DNA from: Cristatella mucedo
Lineage: Eukaryota > Bryozoa > Phylactolaemata > Cristatellidae
Length of the DNA stretch: 64,000 nucleotides
Assembly (NCBI GenBank): GCA_009760855.2
Contig: WPIO01000002.1
Span: 15,731,001 to 15,795,000, forward strand
Direction of reading: 5' to 3'
In this document: positions 13,035-23,355 of the stretch, in pieces
Layout: each line of letters opens with the position of its first letter
Position numbering within the stretch: the stretch's first letter is position 1
Program-made: the position numbers and the translations under genes
The notes under the pieces: generated by a model
Told to the model about the DNA's origin: nothing
Database searches by the model: none
Seen by the model: only the letters and a program-made list of their open reading frames with translations

Positions 13035-13058
13035 CACGACCTCAAGACCGAGGTCGTG
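13035..13058. other. Perfect 9-bp inverted repeat in the tRNA-like head
   Basis: CACGACCTC (13,035-13,043) and GAGGTCGTG (13,050-13,058) are perfect reverse complements separated by six bases. The hairpin sits immediately 5' (on the minus strand) of the B box, where a tRNA has the anticodon 3' side and variable arm. A long variable arm, as in tRNA-Ser or tRNA-Leu, or a rearranged anticodon arm would explain it; I cannot decide between them. Confidence 0.6.
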
Positions 13059-13068
13059 AAAGCAACCG

Positions 13069-13085
13069 CCTTACCTATTGTGCCA
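13069..13085 (-). promoter_or_regulatory. Internal Pol III A box of the SINE-like element
   Basis: The minus strand reads TGGCACAATAGGTAAGG, close to the tRNA A-box pattern TRGYNNARNNGG with an added base. It lies about 12 bases inside the presumed 5' end, as in tRNA genes. Function is inferred from the motif and its spacing to the B box only. Confidence 0.65.
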
Positions 13086-13097
13086 TCACGGCTCACC

Positions 13098-13102
13098 AAG
13101 TT
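13098..13102. repeat. Possible target-site duplication, right copy (AAGTT)
   Basis: Partner of 12,913-12,917. The satellite resumes at once as AAGTTCGGATAATCAG, matching the usual GAGTTTGGATAATCAG of neighbouring monomers with two changes. Confidence 0.4.
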
Positions 13103-13470
13103 CGGATAATCAGTTGCGATCGGCCTAATGCAACCGGCAGCGCTCTGCGGCGAGCTACAGCAAGCACTGAAGAGCTACCTCGAACTGTCCCGATAAACCG
13201 AGGTTTTCCCGGAAAATTATGCGAATTTTGATAATCAGTTGCGAGAGGCCAAAATTAAGTCGCAGGGCTCTGCTGCTAGCAACAGCAAGCTTTGACGAGC
13301 TGCACCGAGTGGTCGCGATGTACCGAGATCTGAAGCGAACTTATGCGACTTGAGACAATCGATTGTAATCGGCTTAAAGCAAGTCGCAGTCCTCAGCTGT
13401 GCTACGGCAAGCTACAGCTAGCATTGAAGGGCTACCACGAATTTTCTCGATGTACCTCGATCTGCCACGA

Positions 13471-14235
13471 TTTGATGCGATGGGAGACAATCAGTTGCGA
13501 GAGGCCTAAAGCATGACGCAGGGCTCTTCTGTAAGCTACGGCACGCTTTGATGAGCTTACTCGAGTCCTCTCGATATACCGAGATCTGCGGCGAATTATT
13601 GCTAAAAGAGATAATCCGTTGCGACAGCCACCAAGAGAGTTTGAGCTCAGTGCTGCGAGCTACGGCAAGCTTTAACGATCCGCCACCGGTCCTCTCGATG
13701 TACCGAGAGATAAACCGCGAACTGACGGGAGTTGAGATAATCAGTTGCGAGAGACCAAAAGCGATTCGCAGCGCTCAGCTGTGAGCAACCGCACACTCTG
13801 ACGAGCTTAATTGAGTGTTCTTGAGGTTTCGAGATCAGCCGGAAAGTCATGCATGTTGAAATAATCAGTTGTAATAGGCCTCACGCAAGTTGCACAGCTC
13901 TGCTGTAAGCTACGGCAAGCTTTTGCGAGCTGCCACAAGTTGGCTAGTTGTACCGAGATATGCAGCAAACTGATGCGTGCTCACACAAAGAGTTGAGCGA
14001 GGCCTAAAGCAAGTGACAGTGCTCTGCTGCCAGCTACAGCATGCTTTTACGAGCAGCCGCGAGTTATCTCGATTCACCGAAATCTGGGGCGAACTAATGC
14101 GAGTGAGAAAAATCAGTTGCGATAGGCCTGAAGCTAGATGCAGAGCTCCCCTGCGAGAGACGGCACGCGTCGACGAGCAGCCAGGAGTTATCTCGATGTA
14201 TCGAGATATGCTGCGAACCGATGCGAGTTTAGATA
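13471..14235 (-). repeat. Domain A higher-order block A1, copy 5 of 5
   Basis: Same ordered series, anchored at 13,471, in the array to the right of the SINE-like insertion. It is followed by block A3 near 14,238. Spacing to copy 4 is 3,447 bp, which includes the roughly 180-bp SINE-like element. Ends are approximate. Confidence 0.75.
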
Positions 14236-14839
14236 ATCGATATTCCGAGAACTGCATCTAACTTATGCGAGTTGAAACAATCAGTTGTGATAGGCCTCAA
14301 GTTAGTTGCGGCGCTCCCCTTCGAGAGACGACCTTCTACGACGAGCAGCCACGAGCTGTCGAGATGTACGGAGATCTGAGGCGAACTTTTGCAAGTTGAG
14401 ATAATCAGTTGCGATAGGGTCGAAGCAAGTCGCAGCGCTCTGCGGCTAGCTGCAGCAAGCACTAAAAAGCTACCATGAACTGTCTCGATAAGCCGAGATC
14501 TGCCGGAAAATTATGTGAGTTTGGATAATAAGTTGCGAGAGACCAAAAGCGATTCGCAGCGCTCTGCTGCTAGCAACTGCAAGGTTTAAAGAACTGCACC
14601 GAGTTGTCTCGATGTACCGTGATCTGCCGCAAACTTATGCGAGTTGAGACAATCAGTTGCGATAGGCTGAAAGCATGTCGCAGTGCTATGTTGCAACCGA
14701 CGGTATGCTTCGTCGAGCTTCCACGAGTTGTCTTGTTATACCGAGATGTACGGCGGACTTTTGCGAGTTGAGACAATAAGTTGGGATAGGGTTAAAGCAA
14801 GTCGCAGCGCTCTGCCGCAAGCTACAGCATGCATTGAAG

Positions 14840-15728
14840 AACTACCACGAATTGTCGCGATATACGGAGATCTGCTGAGAACTTATGCGAGTTTGGATAA
14901 TCAGTTGCGTTCGGCCTAAAGCAATTCGCAGTGCTCTGCTGCGAGCAACAGCAAGCTTTAACGAGCTGACTCGAGTCTTCTCGATATACCGAGATCAGCA
15001 GGGAACTAATGCTAAATAGGATAATCCGCTGCTACAGCCCTTAAAGAAGTTGCAGCTCAGTGCAGCGAACCACGGCAGGCTTTGACGAGCTGTAACCAGT
15101 TGTCACACGATGTATCGAAATCTTTGGCGAACAAACGCGAGTTGAAATAAATAGATGCAGTAGGCCTCAACCAAGTTTCATTGCTCTCCTGCGAGCTATG
15201 GCAAGCTTTGACTTGCTGCCAAGCGTTCCCCCGATGTACTGAGATTTGATGCGAACCGATGCGAGTTGAGATAATCAGTTGCCACAGCCCAATCGCAAGT
15301 CGCAGCACTCTGCTGCGAGCTAATGCAAGCTCCGAAGACGTGACACGAGTTGCCTTGCTACAACCAAATCGGCCACGAACAGATGCGAGTTAAGATAATT
15401 AGCTTCGCTAGACCACAAGCAAGATGCAGCCCACTGCTGCGAGCTATGTGGAGCTGCAACGAGCTTAATCGAGTTGTCCTGAGATTTAGAGATATTTTGT
15501 GAGCTGATACGAGTTAAGATAATCAGTCGCGATAGGTGTCAAGCAGGTTGCATGCTCTGCTGCGAGCTACAGCCAGCTTTGACGAGTTTCCGCGAGTTGT
15601 CTCAATGTATTGAGATCTGCCGTAAACTGATGCGTGTTTAGATAAACAGTTGCGAGAGGCCTTAAGCAAGTCGCAGCTCTCTGCTGCGAGCTACAGCACA
15701 AGCTGGCAAGAGGTGCTTCGATGTACCG
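14840..15728 (-). repeat. Domain A higher-order block A2, copy 4 of 4, cut by the strand-switch junction
   Basis: Same monomer order as the other A2 copies, with the CAGCCC anchor at 15,035. The copy stops at GATGTACCG (ending 15,728), a point equivalent to 5,385 in copy 1. The other copies continue there with AGATGTG or AGATTTG and more A-type monomers. Here the sequence instead passes into domain B in the opposite orientation. The junction therefore postdates the formation of block A2. Confidence 0.75.
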
Positions 15729-15748
15729 CATTATTTTATATTTAGCAT
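15726..15748. other. Strand-switch junction between satellite domains A and B
   Basis: Up to 15,728 the sequence reads as a domain A monomer in the A direction (CTTCGATGTACCG). From about 15,730 it reads TTATTTTATATTTAGCATGAG, which resembles the domain B monomer start TTATTTTGCATGAG with about seven extra bases (ATATTTA). All monomers to the right then run in the B direction. The A monomer is broken in its middle. No transposon or unique DNA separates the two orientations. Confidence 0.85.
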
Positions 15749-18700
15749 GAGTTGGCTGCTGATCGTACAATTACTACAAACTTTAAATCCACTCGTCAGA
15801 GCTTGCGGTAGATGGCAGCAGAGTACTGCACCTTGCTTCGGGCCATTCGCACTTGAATAACTCGTTTCGCATGAGTTCGCACGTGATCGCACAATATCAA
15901 GAAACCTTAAATATACTCGTTGGAGTGTGCGGTAGCTGTCAGCAGAGTGCTGTGCCTTGCTTAAGGCAATTCCCTCCTAACTAACTCATTTCGCTTGAGA
16001 TTGCAGCAGATCGCAGAATATAAGTGAAATCTCGAATCATCTCATCGCAGCGTGCAGTAGCTTGCTGCAAAGTGAGGCGCCTTGCTTTAGAGGATTTGCA
16101 CTTAAAGAACTCGTTTCGCATGAGTTTGGAGCAGATCGCTGTATATAAAGGCATCTCGAATCTGCTCATTGCAGCGTGAAGTAGCTTGCTGCAGAGTGCA
16201 GCGCCTTGCTTTAGGCTATTCAGACTTAAATAGCTGGTTTCGCATAAGTTCGCAGCGAATCGCACAATATCTAGATACTTTAAATCCACCCATCAAGGCG
16301 TGCTGGACCGGGCAGTAGAGTGCAGCTCCATCCTTTAGGCAATCGCACATGAATAACTCATTTCGCTTGAGTTTGCAGCACATCTCGAAATATTAAAACA
16401 TCGCGAATCTGGTCGTCACAGCCTGCAGTAGCTTTCTGCAGATTGCTGCGCCTTGCTTTGGGCCATTTGCAATTGAACAACTTATTTCGCATGAGTCCGC
16501 AGAAGAATATGAAGACAACTCGATACTGCTCGTACCAGCATGCAGTAACTTGCTGCAGAGTGAGGCGCCTTGCTTTAGGCTATTCACACTTGAATAACTG
16601 GTTTTGCATGAGTTCGCAGAAGATCGCACAATATCTAGATACTTTGAATCCATCCGTCGAAACGTGCAGGAACTGGCAGCAGTGTGCGGTGCCTTGATTT
16701 AGGCAATTGAACTGAAATAACTCGTTTCGCATGAGTTCGCACCTAAGCGCACAATATCTAGAAACCTTAAATGTACTTGTCGGATCGTGTGGTAGCTCTG
16801 AGCAGAGTGCCGAGCCTTGCTATAGGCAATCGCACTTGAATAACTCATATCGCATGAGTTCGCTGCAGATCGCACACTAACTACAAACTTTTATACACGT
16901 CAGAGAATACGGTAGCTGGCAGCAGAGTGCAGCACCTTAATTTAGGCAATTGAAGTTAAATAACAAGTTTCGCACGAGTTCGCACCTGATCGCACAATAT
17001 CTAGAAAACTTAAATTTACTTGTCGGAGATGCGGTAGCTTGCAGAAGAGTGCTGTAAGGTGCGTTAAGCCGTTCCCACCTAAATAACTCATTTCGCTTGA
17101 GTTTGCAGCAGATCGCAGAATATGAAGATACCTCGATACTGCTCGTTATAGCGTGGGATAACTTGTGGCAGAGTGCGGCGTTTTGCATTGAGCCATTCGT
17201 ACTTGAATAACTTATTTTCCATGAGTCTGCAGCAGATCGCTGAATACAAAGACAACTCGATACTGCTCATACCAGCGTGCAGTAACTTGCTGCAGAGTGC
17301 AGCGCCTTGGTTTAAGCTACACACACCTGAATAACTGGTTTCGCATGAATTCGCAGTAGATCGCACGATATCTAGATACTTTAAATCCACCCGTCGAAGC
17401 TTGCAGGAACTGGCAGCAGTGTGCAGAGCCTTGCTTTAGGCAATCGCACTTGAATAACTCGTTTCGCATGAGTTCCCACCTGATCGCACAATATCTAGAA
17501 ACCTAAAATATACTTGGAGTGTTCGGTAGCTCTAAGCAGAGTGCTGTGCCTTGCTTTAGACAATTCCCACCCACATAACTCATTTCGCTTAAGTTTGCAG
17601 CAGATCGCGGAATATAGGTGAAATCTCGAATCATCTCGCCACAGTGTGCAGTAGCTTGGTGCTGAGTGAGGCAACTTGCTTTAGGCGAGTTGCACTTAAA
17701 GAACTTGTTTCGCTTGAGTCTGCAAAAGATCGCTGAATATGAAGACACCTCGATACTGCTCGTACCAGAGTGCAGTAACTTGCTGCAGAGTGCAGCGCCT
17801 TGCTTTAAACTATTCAAACTTGAATAACTGGTTTTGCATGAGTTCGCATCAAATGGCACAATATCTAGATACTTTTAATCCACCCGTCGAAGCCTGCAGG
17901 GGCTGGCAGCAGAGTGCAGAGCCTTGCTTTAGGCAATCTCGCTTGAATAACTCATCTCGCATAGGTTCGCTCCAGATCGCACACTGACTACAAATTTTTG
18001 ATATACTCGTCAGAGCATACGGTACCTGGCAGCAGAGTGCTGCCCCCTGCTTTAGGCTATTAGCACTTGAATAACTCAATTTGCATGAGCTCGCACCTGA
18101 TCGCACAATATCTAGAAACCTTAAATATACTTGGAGTGTGCGGTAGCTCTAAGCAGAGTCGGGAGCCTTGGTTTAGGCAATCGCACTTGAATAACTCATT
18201 TCGCATGAGTTTGCTGCAGATCCCACACTAACTACAAACTTTTAAAATACTCGTCAGAGCATACGGTAGCTGGCAGCAGATTTCTTCGCCGTGCTTTAGG
18301 GTATTCACACTTGAATAACTGGTTGAGCATGAGTTCGCAGTAGATCGAACAATATCTAGATACTTTAAATCTACCCGTCGAAGCGTGCAGGAGCTAGCAG
18401 CAGATTGCTGTGCCTTGCTTTAGGCCATTCCCACCTAAATAACTTATTTCGCTTGAGTTTGCAGCAGATCGCAGAATATAAGTGAAATCTCGAGTCATTT
18501 CGTCGCAGCGTGCAGTAGCTTGCTGCATAGTGTGGCGCCTTGCTTTAAGCTGTTCGTTTCACTGAAAAAAAGTCATTTCGCAAGAGTTTGCGGCGGATCG
18601 CTGAATATGAAGATACCTCGATACTGCTCGTTATAGCGTGCGATAACTTGCTGCAGAGTGCGAGCCTTGCTTTAGGCTATTCACACTTGAATAACTGGTT

Positions 18701-21377
18701 TCGCATGAGTTCGCAGCAGAATGCATAATATCTAGATACTTGAAATCCACCCATCGAAGCATGCAGGAGCTGGCAGCAAAGTGGAGAGGCTTCCATTAGG
18801 AAATCGCACTTAAATAGCTCATATCGCACGAGTTTGCTGCAGATCACACACTAACTACAAACTTTTAATGTACTTGTCAGAGCATACGGTAGCTGGCAGC
18901 AGACTGCTGCACCTTTCTTTAGGCTATTCACACTTGAATAACTCGTTTCGCATGAGTTCGCACCTGATCTCACAATATCTAGAAACCTTAAATATACTTG
19001 GAGTGTTAGGTAGCTCTAAGCGGAATGCTGCGCCTTGCTTTAGGCAATTCCCACATAAATAACTCTTTTCGCATGAGTCTGCAGAATATCCCTAAATATA
19101 AAGACACCTCGATACTGCTCGTCTAAGGGAGCAGTAACTTGCTGCAGAGTGCAGCGCCTTGCATTAAGCCATTCGCACTTGAACAACTTATTTTGCATGA
19201 CTCTTCAGCAGATCGCTGAATACAAAGACACCTCGATACTGCTCGTACAAGCGTGCAGTAACTTGCTGCAGAGTGCAGTGCCTTGCTTTAGGCTATTCAC
19301 ACTTATATACCTGGTTTTCCATGAGTGCATACTAGATCGCACAATATCTAGATACTTTAAATCCACTTGTCGAAGCTTGCAGGAGCTGGCAGCACAGTGC
19401 AGAGCCTTGCTTTAGGCAATCGCACTTAAATGTTTCATATCGCATGAGTTTGCTGCAGATCCCACACAAACTACAAACTTTTAAAATACTCGTCAGAGCT
19501 TACGGTAGCTGGCAGCAGAGTGCTGCGCCGTGCTTTAGGCTATTCGCACTTGAATAACTCGTTTCGCATGAGTTCGCACCTGATGACACAATAACTAGAA
19601 ACCTTAAATATACTTGGAGAGTGCGGTAGCTCTACGCAGAGTGCTGTGCCTTGCTTTAGGCAATTCCCACCTAAATAAATCAATTCGTTTGAGTTTGCAG
19701 CAGATCGCAGTATACAAGTGAAATCTCGAATCATTTTGTTGCAGCATGCAGAAGCTTGCTGCAGAGTGCGGTGCCTCGCTTTAGGCCGCGTGCACTTAAA
19801 GAACTTGTTTCGCATGAGTCTGCAAAAGATCACTGAATGCTAAGACACCTCGATACTGCTCGTACCAGCTTGCAGTAGCTTGCTGCAGAGTGTGGCGCCT
19901 TGCTTTTGGCCATTTGCACTTAAAGGACTCATTTCGCATGAGTTTGCAGCAGATCGCGGAATATCAAGATACCTCGATACCGCTCGTTACAGCGTGTGAT
20001 AACTGGCTGCAGAGTGCTGAGCCTTTCATTAAGCCATTTGCACTTGAATAACTTATTATGCAGTAGTCCGCAGCAGATCGCTGAATACCAAGACACCTCG
20101 ATACTGCTCCTACCAGCATGCAGTAACTTGCTGCAGAGTGAGGCGCCTTGCTTTAAGCAATTCACACTTGAGTAACTGGTTTCGCATGAGTTCGCAGCAG
20201 ATCGCTCAATATCTAAATAATTTAAATCTACCTGTCGAAGCTTGCAGGAGCTAGCAGCAGAGTGGGGAGCCTTCGTTTAGGCAATCGCACTTGAATAACT
20301 TTTTTCCATCAGTTCGCTGCAGATCTCACACCAACTAGAAACTTTTAATATACTCGTCAGAGCATGCAGTAGCTGCAGCAGAGTGCTGCACCTTGCTTTA
20401 GGCTATTCGAACTTGAATATCTCGTTTCGCATAGGTTCGCACCTGATCGCAAAATATCTAGAAACCTGAAATATACTTGTCGGAGCTCGACGTAGCTTGC
20501 AGCAGAATGCTGTACCTTGCTTTAGGCCTTTCTCACCTAAATTATTCATTTCGCATGAGTTTGCAGCAGATCGCGAAATATAAGTGAAATCTCTAATCAT
20601 CTCGACGCCGCTTGCAGTAGCTTGCGGCCGAGTGTGGCTCTTTGCTTTTAGCCATTTGCACCCTAAGAACTCATTTCGCATGAGTTTGCTGTAGATCGCA
20701 GAATATTAGGATACCTCGATACTGCTCGTTATAGCATGCGATAACTTGCTGCAGAGTGCGAGCCTTGCTTTATGCTATTCACACTTGAATAACTGGTTTC
20801 GCATGAGTTCGCAGCGGATTGCACAATATCTAGATACTTGAAATCCACCCGTCGAAGCATACAGGTGCTGGCAGCAGAGTGGAAAGCCTTGCATTAGGAA
20901 ATCGCACTTAAATAACTGATATCGCAGGAGATTGCTGCTGCTCGCACACTAACAACAAACTTTTAAAGTACTCGTCAGAGCATACGGTAGCTAGCAGCAG
21001 AGTGCTGCACCTTTCTTTAGGCTATTCGCACTTGAATAACTCGTTCCGCATAAGTTTGCACTTGATCGCACAATATCTAGAAACCTTAAATATACTTGGA
21101 GTGTGCGGTAGCTCTAAGCAGAGTGCTGTGCCTTGCTTTAGGCAATTCCCACCTAAATAACTCATTTCGCTTTAGTTTGCAGCAGATCGCAGAATATAAT
21201 TGAAATCTCGAATCATCTAGTCGCAGCATGCAGAAGCTTGCTGCGGCGTGCAGTGCCTTGCTTTAGGCGATTTGCATTTAAAGAACTTATTTCGCATGAG
21301 TCAGCAGAAGATCGCTGAATATAAAGACACCTCGATACTGCTCGTACCAGTGTGCAGTAGTTTGCTGCAGAGCATGG
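15730..21377 (+). repeat. Left part of domain B: irregular T1-T6 monomers without long near-identical copies
   Basis: About 45 monomers of the six B types with many substitutions between copies. T6 markers (CTAACTACAAACTTTTA-like) occur near 16,876, 17,984, 18,230, 18,850, 19,467, 20,335 and 20,945. I see no segment above about 500 bp that is nearly identical to another part of the window, and nothing other than satellite. Confidence 0.75.
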
Positions 21378-22833
21378 TGCCTTGCTTTAGGCAATTTGCA
21401 CTTGAAGAACTCATTTCGCTTGAGTTAGCATCAGATCGCACAATATCTAGATACTTTAAATCCACCCGTCGAAGCATGCAGGAGCTAGCTGCAGAGTGCA
21501 GAGCCGGCTTTAGGCAATTGCACTTAAATAACTCATTTCGCTTGAGTTTACAGCAAATATCGGAATAATAAGACATCACGAATATGCTCGTCTCAGCGTG
21601 CAGTAACTAGCTGCAGAGTTCGGCGCCTTGCTTTAGGCTATTCACACTTAAATAACAGAATTCGCATGAGTTCGCAGCAGGCCGCACAAAATCTAGATAC
21701 TTTAAATCTACCCGGCGAAGCGCGCAGGAGCTGGCAGCAGAGTGCGGAGCCTTGCTTTAGCCAATCGTACTTGAATAACTCATTTCGCATAAGTTTGCTC
21801 CAGATAGCACACTCACTACAAACTTTTATTATACTCGTCAGAGCATACGGTAGCTGTAGCAGAGTGCTGCACCTTGCTCTAGGCTATTCACACTTGAATA
21901 ACTCGTTTCGCATGAGTTAGCACCTGATCGCACATAATCTAGAAACCTTAAATATACTTGTCGGAGCGTGCGGTATTTTGCAGCAGAGTGCTGTGCCATG
22001 CATTAGGCAATTCCCACCTAAAACACTCATTTCGCTTGAGTTTGCAGCAGATCGCGGAAAATAAGTTAAATCTCGAATCATCTAGTCGCAGCGTACAATT
22101 GCTTGCTGGAGAGTGTGGCTCCTTGCTTTAGGCGATTTGCACTTAAAGAACTTATTTCGCATGAGTCTGCAAAAGATCAGTGAATATAAAGAAACCTCGA
22201 TACTGCTTGTACTAGCGTGCAGTAACTTACTGCCGAGTGCAGAGCTTTGCTTTAGGCTATTCACACTTAAATAACTGGTTTTGCATGAATTCGCATCAGA
22301 TCGCACAATATCTAGATACTTTAAATCCACCCGTCGTAGCGTGAGGAGCTGGCAGCAGAGTGCAGAGCCTTGCTTTAGGCAACTGGACTGAAATAACTTT
22401 TTTCGCATGACTTCGCTGCAGATCGCACACTAACTACAAACTTTTAATATACTCGTCAGAGCATACAGTAGCTGCAGCAAAGTGCTGCACCTGCCTTTAG
22501 GCTATTCGCACTTAGATAACTCGTTTGGCATGGGTTGGCTCCTGATCGCACAATATCTTGAAACCTTAAATGTACTTGTCGGAGCCTGGGGTAGCTTGCA
22601 GCAGATTGCTGTGCCTTGCTTTAGGCCATTCCTACCTAAATAACTCATTTCGCTTGAGTTTACAGCAGATCGCGGAATATAAGGACATCTCGAATATGCT
22701 CGTACCAGCGTGCAGCAACTTACTGCAGAGTGGGGAGCCTTGCTTTAGGCTATTCACACTTAAATAACTGGTTTCGCATGAGTTCGCAGCAGATCGCACA
22801 ATATCTAGATACTTTAAATCCACCCGTCGAAGC
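21378..22833 (+). repeat. Duplicated satellite segment, copy 1 (repeat distance 1,978 bp)
   Basis: About 1,456 bp match 23,356-24,811 almost base for base at a constant offset of 1,978. They share unusual features such as AGAGCCGGCTTTAGGC, GGCCGCACAAAATCTAG and TGCGGTATTTTGCAGC. Few differences are visible; for example copy 1 has AAGAAACCTCG where copy 2 has AAGAATTCTCG. The match fades left of about 21,378 and right of 22,833. Confidence 0.88.
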
Positions 22834-23068
22834 CTGCAGGAGCTGGCAGCAGAGTGCAAAGCCTTGCTTTGGGCAATCGCACTTGAATATTTTATATCGC
22901 ACGAGTTCGCTGCAGATCGCACACTAACTACAAACTTTAAATATACTCGTTAGAGCATAGAGTAGCTGGCAGCAGAGTGCTGCAACTTGCTTTAAGCTAT
23001 TCCCACATCAATATCTTGTTTCGCATGAGTTCGCACCTGATCGCACAACATCTAGAAACCTTGAATAT
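22820..23068 (+). repeat. Segment matching the end of the 7.29-kb unit (offset 8,155 bp)
   Basis: About 245 bp, including TTGGGCAATCGCACTTGAAT, ATATACTCGTTAGAGCATAG and CAACATCTAGAAACCTTGAA, match 30,978-31,223 closely at offset 8,155. After ATACTT the two diverge (GTCGGAGTGTGAGG here, AACGGAGTGTATGG there). The shared piece may record how the right end of the 7.29-kb unit was assembled. Confidence 0.7.
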
Positions 23069-23355
23069 ACTTGTCGGAGTGTGAGGTAGCTCTAAGCGGA
23101 GTGCTGTGCCTTGCTTTAGGCAATTCCCACCTAAACAACTTATTTCGTTTGAGTTCGCAGCAGATCGCGAAATATAAGTGAAATCTCGAATCATCTCGTC
23201 TCAGCGTGGTGTAGCTTGCTGCATAGTGTGGCGCCTTGCTTTAGGCGATTTGCACATAAAGAAATTATTTTGCATGAGACTGTAAAAGATCGTTGAACAA
23301 AAAGACACCTCGATACTGCTAGTAGCAGAGTGAAGAAACTTGCTGCAGACTGCTG

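Larger units (their letters stand above)
12918..13097 (-). mobile_element. tRNA-derived SINE-like element (Pol III type)
   Basis: These 180 bp have no satellite similarity and interrupt a domain A monomer. Read on the minus strand, the 5' part is tRNA-like, beginning near GTGAGCCGTGATGGCAC. It has an A box, TGGCACAATAGGTAAGG (plus 13,069-13,085), and a B box, GGTTCGATTCC (plus 13,024-13,034). The B box matches the Pol III consensus GGTTCGANTCC exactly, and 34 bases separate the boxes. Acceptor-stem pairing is degenerate (about 4 of 7 pairs), so it looks tRNA-derived rather than a working tRNA gene. A body of about 100 bp follows and ends in seven T residues (plus 12,920-12,926), a possible Pol III terminator. 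AAGTT flanks both ends. There is no poly(A) tail. The short body could also indicate a decayed tRNA pseudogene. Family unknown to me. Confidence 0.75.
1..15728 (-). repeat. Satellite domain A: diverged ~124-bp tandem repeat, inverted relative to domains B and C
   Basis: About 127 head-to-tail monomers fill this stretch. A consensus built by eye is exactly 124 bp. Landmarks in plus-strand order are GACAATCAGTTGCGATAGG, then CCTAAAGCAAGTCGCAGCGC, then CTCTGCTGCGAGCTACAGC, then GAGTTGTCTCGATGTACCG, then AGATCTGCCGCGAACTGATG. Individual monomers differ from the consensus at many positions and carry small indels. Read on the minus strand, the monomer aligns with the domain B monomer: TTGCTTTAGGC, GCAGAG, GCGCATCAGTTCGC-like and AATAACT-like segments fall in the same order. 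It is therefore the same family in opposite orientation; the '-' strand uses the B/C reading direction as reference. Open frames here are short (at most about 125 codons), recur with the repeat and show no protein motif. The left edge lies outside the window. Confidence 0.95.

Noticed and set aside
12918-13097. Functional tRNA gene
   Set aside because: The Pol III boxes are good, but the acceptor stem pairs in only about four of seven positions, the anticodon arm is irregular and about 100 bp of unrelated body precede the terminator. A SINE-like element or pseudogene fits better.
12998-13231. Open frame of 77 codons across the SINE-like insertion, unlike the neighbouring frames
   Set aside because: It differs only because it spans the tRNA-derived insertion. 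It reads the antisense of the A and B boxes and runs on into satellite.
15729-15748. Transposon end or AT-rich unique DNA at the strand-switch junction
   Set aside because: The stretch TTATTTTATATTTAGCATGAG is explained as a B monomer start with about seven extra bases; no terminal repeats or target duplication are seen.
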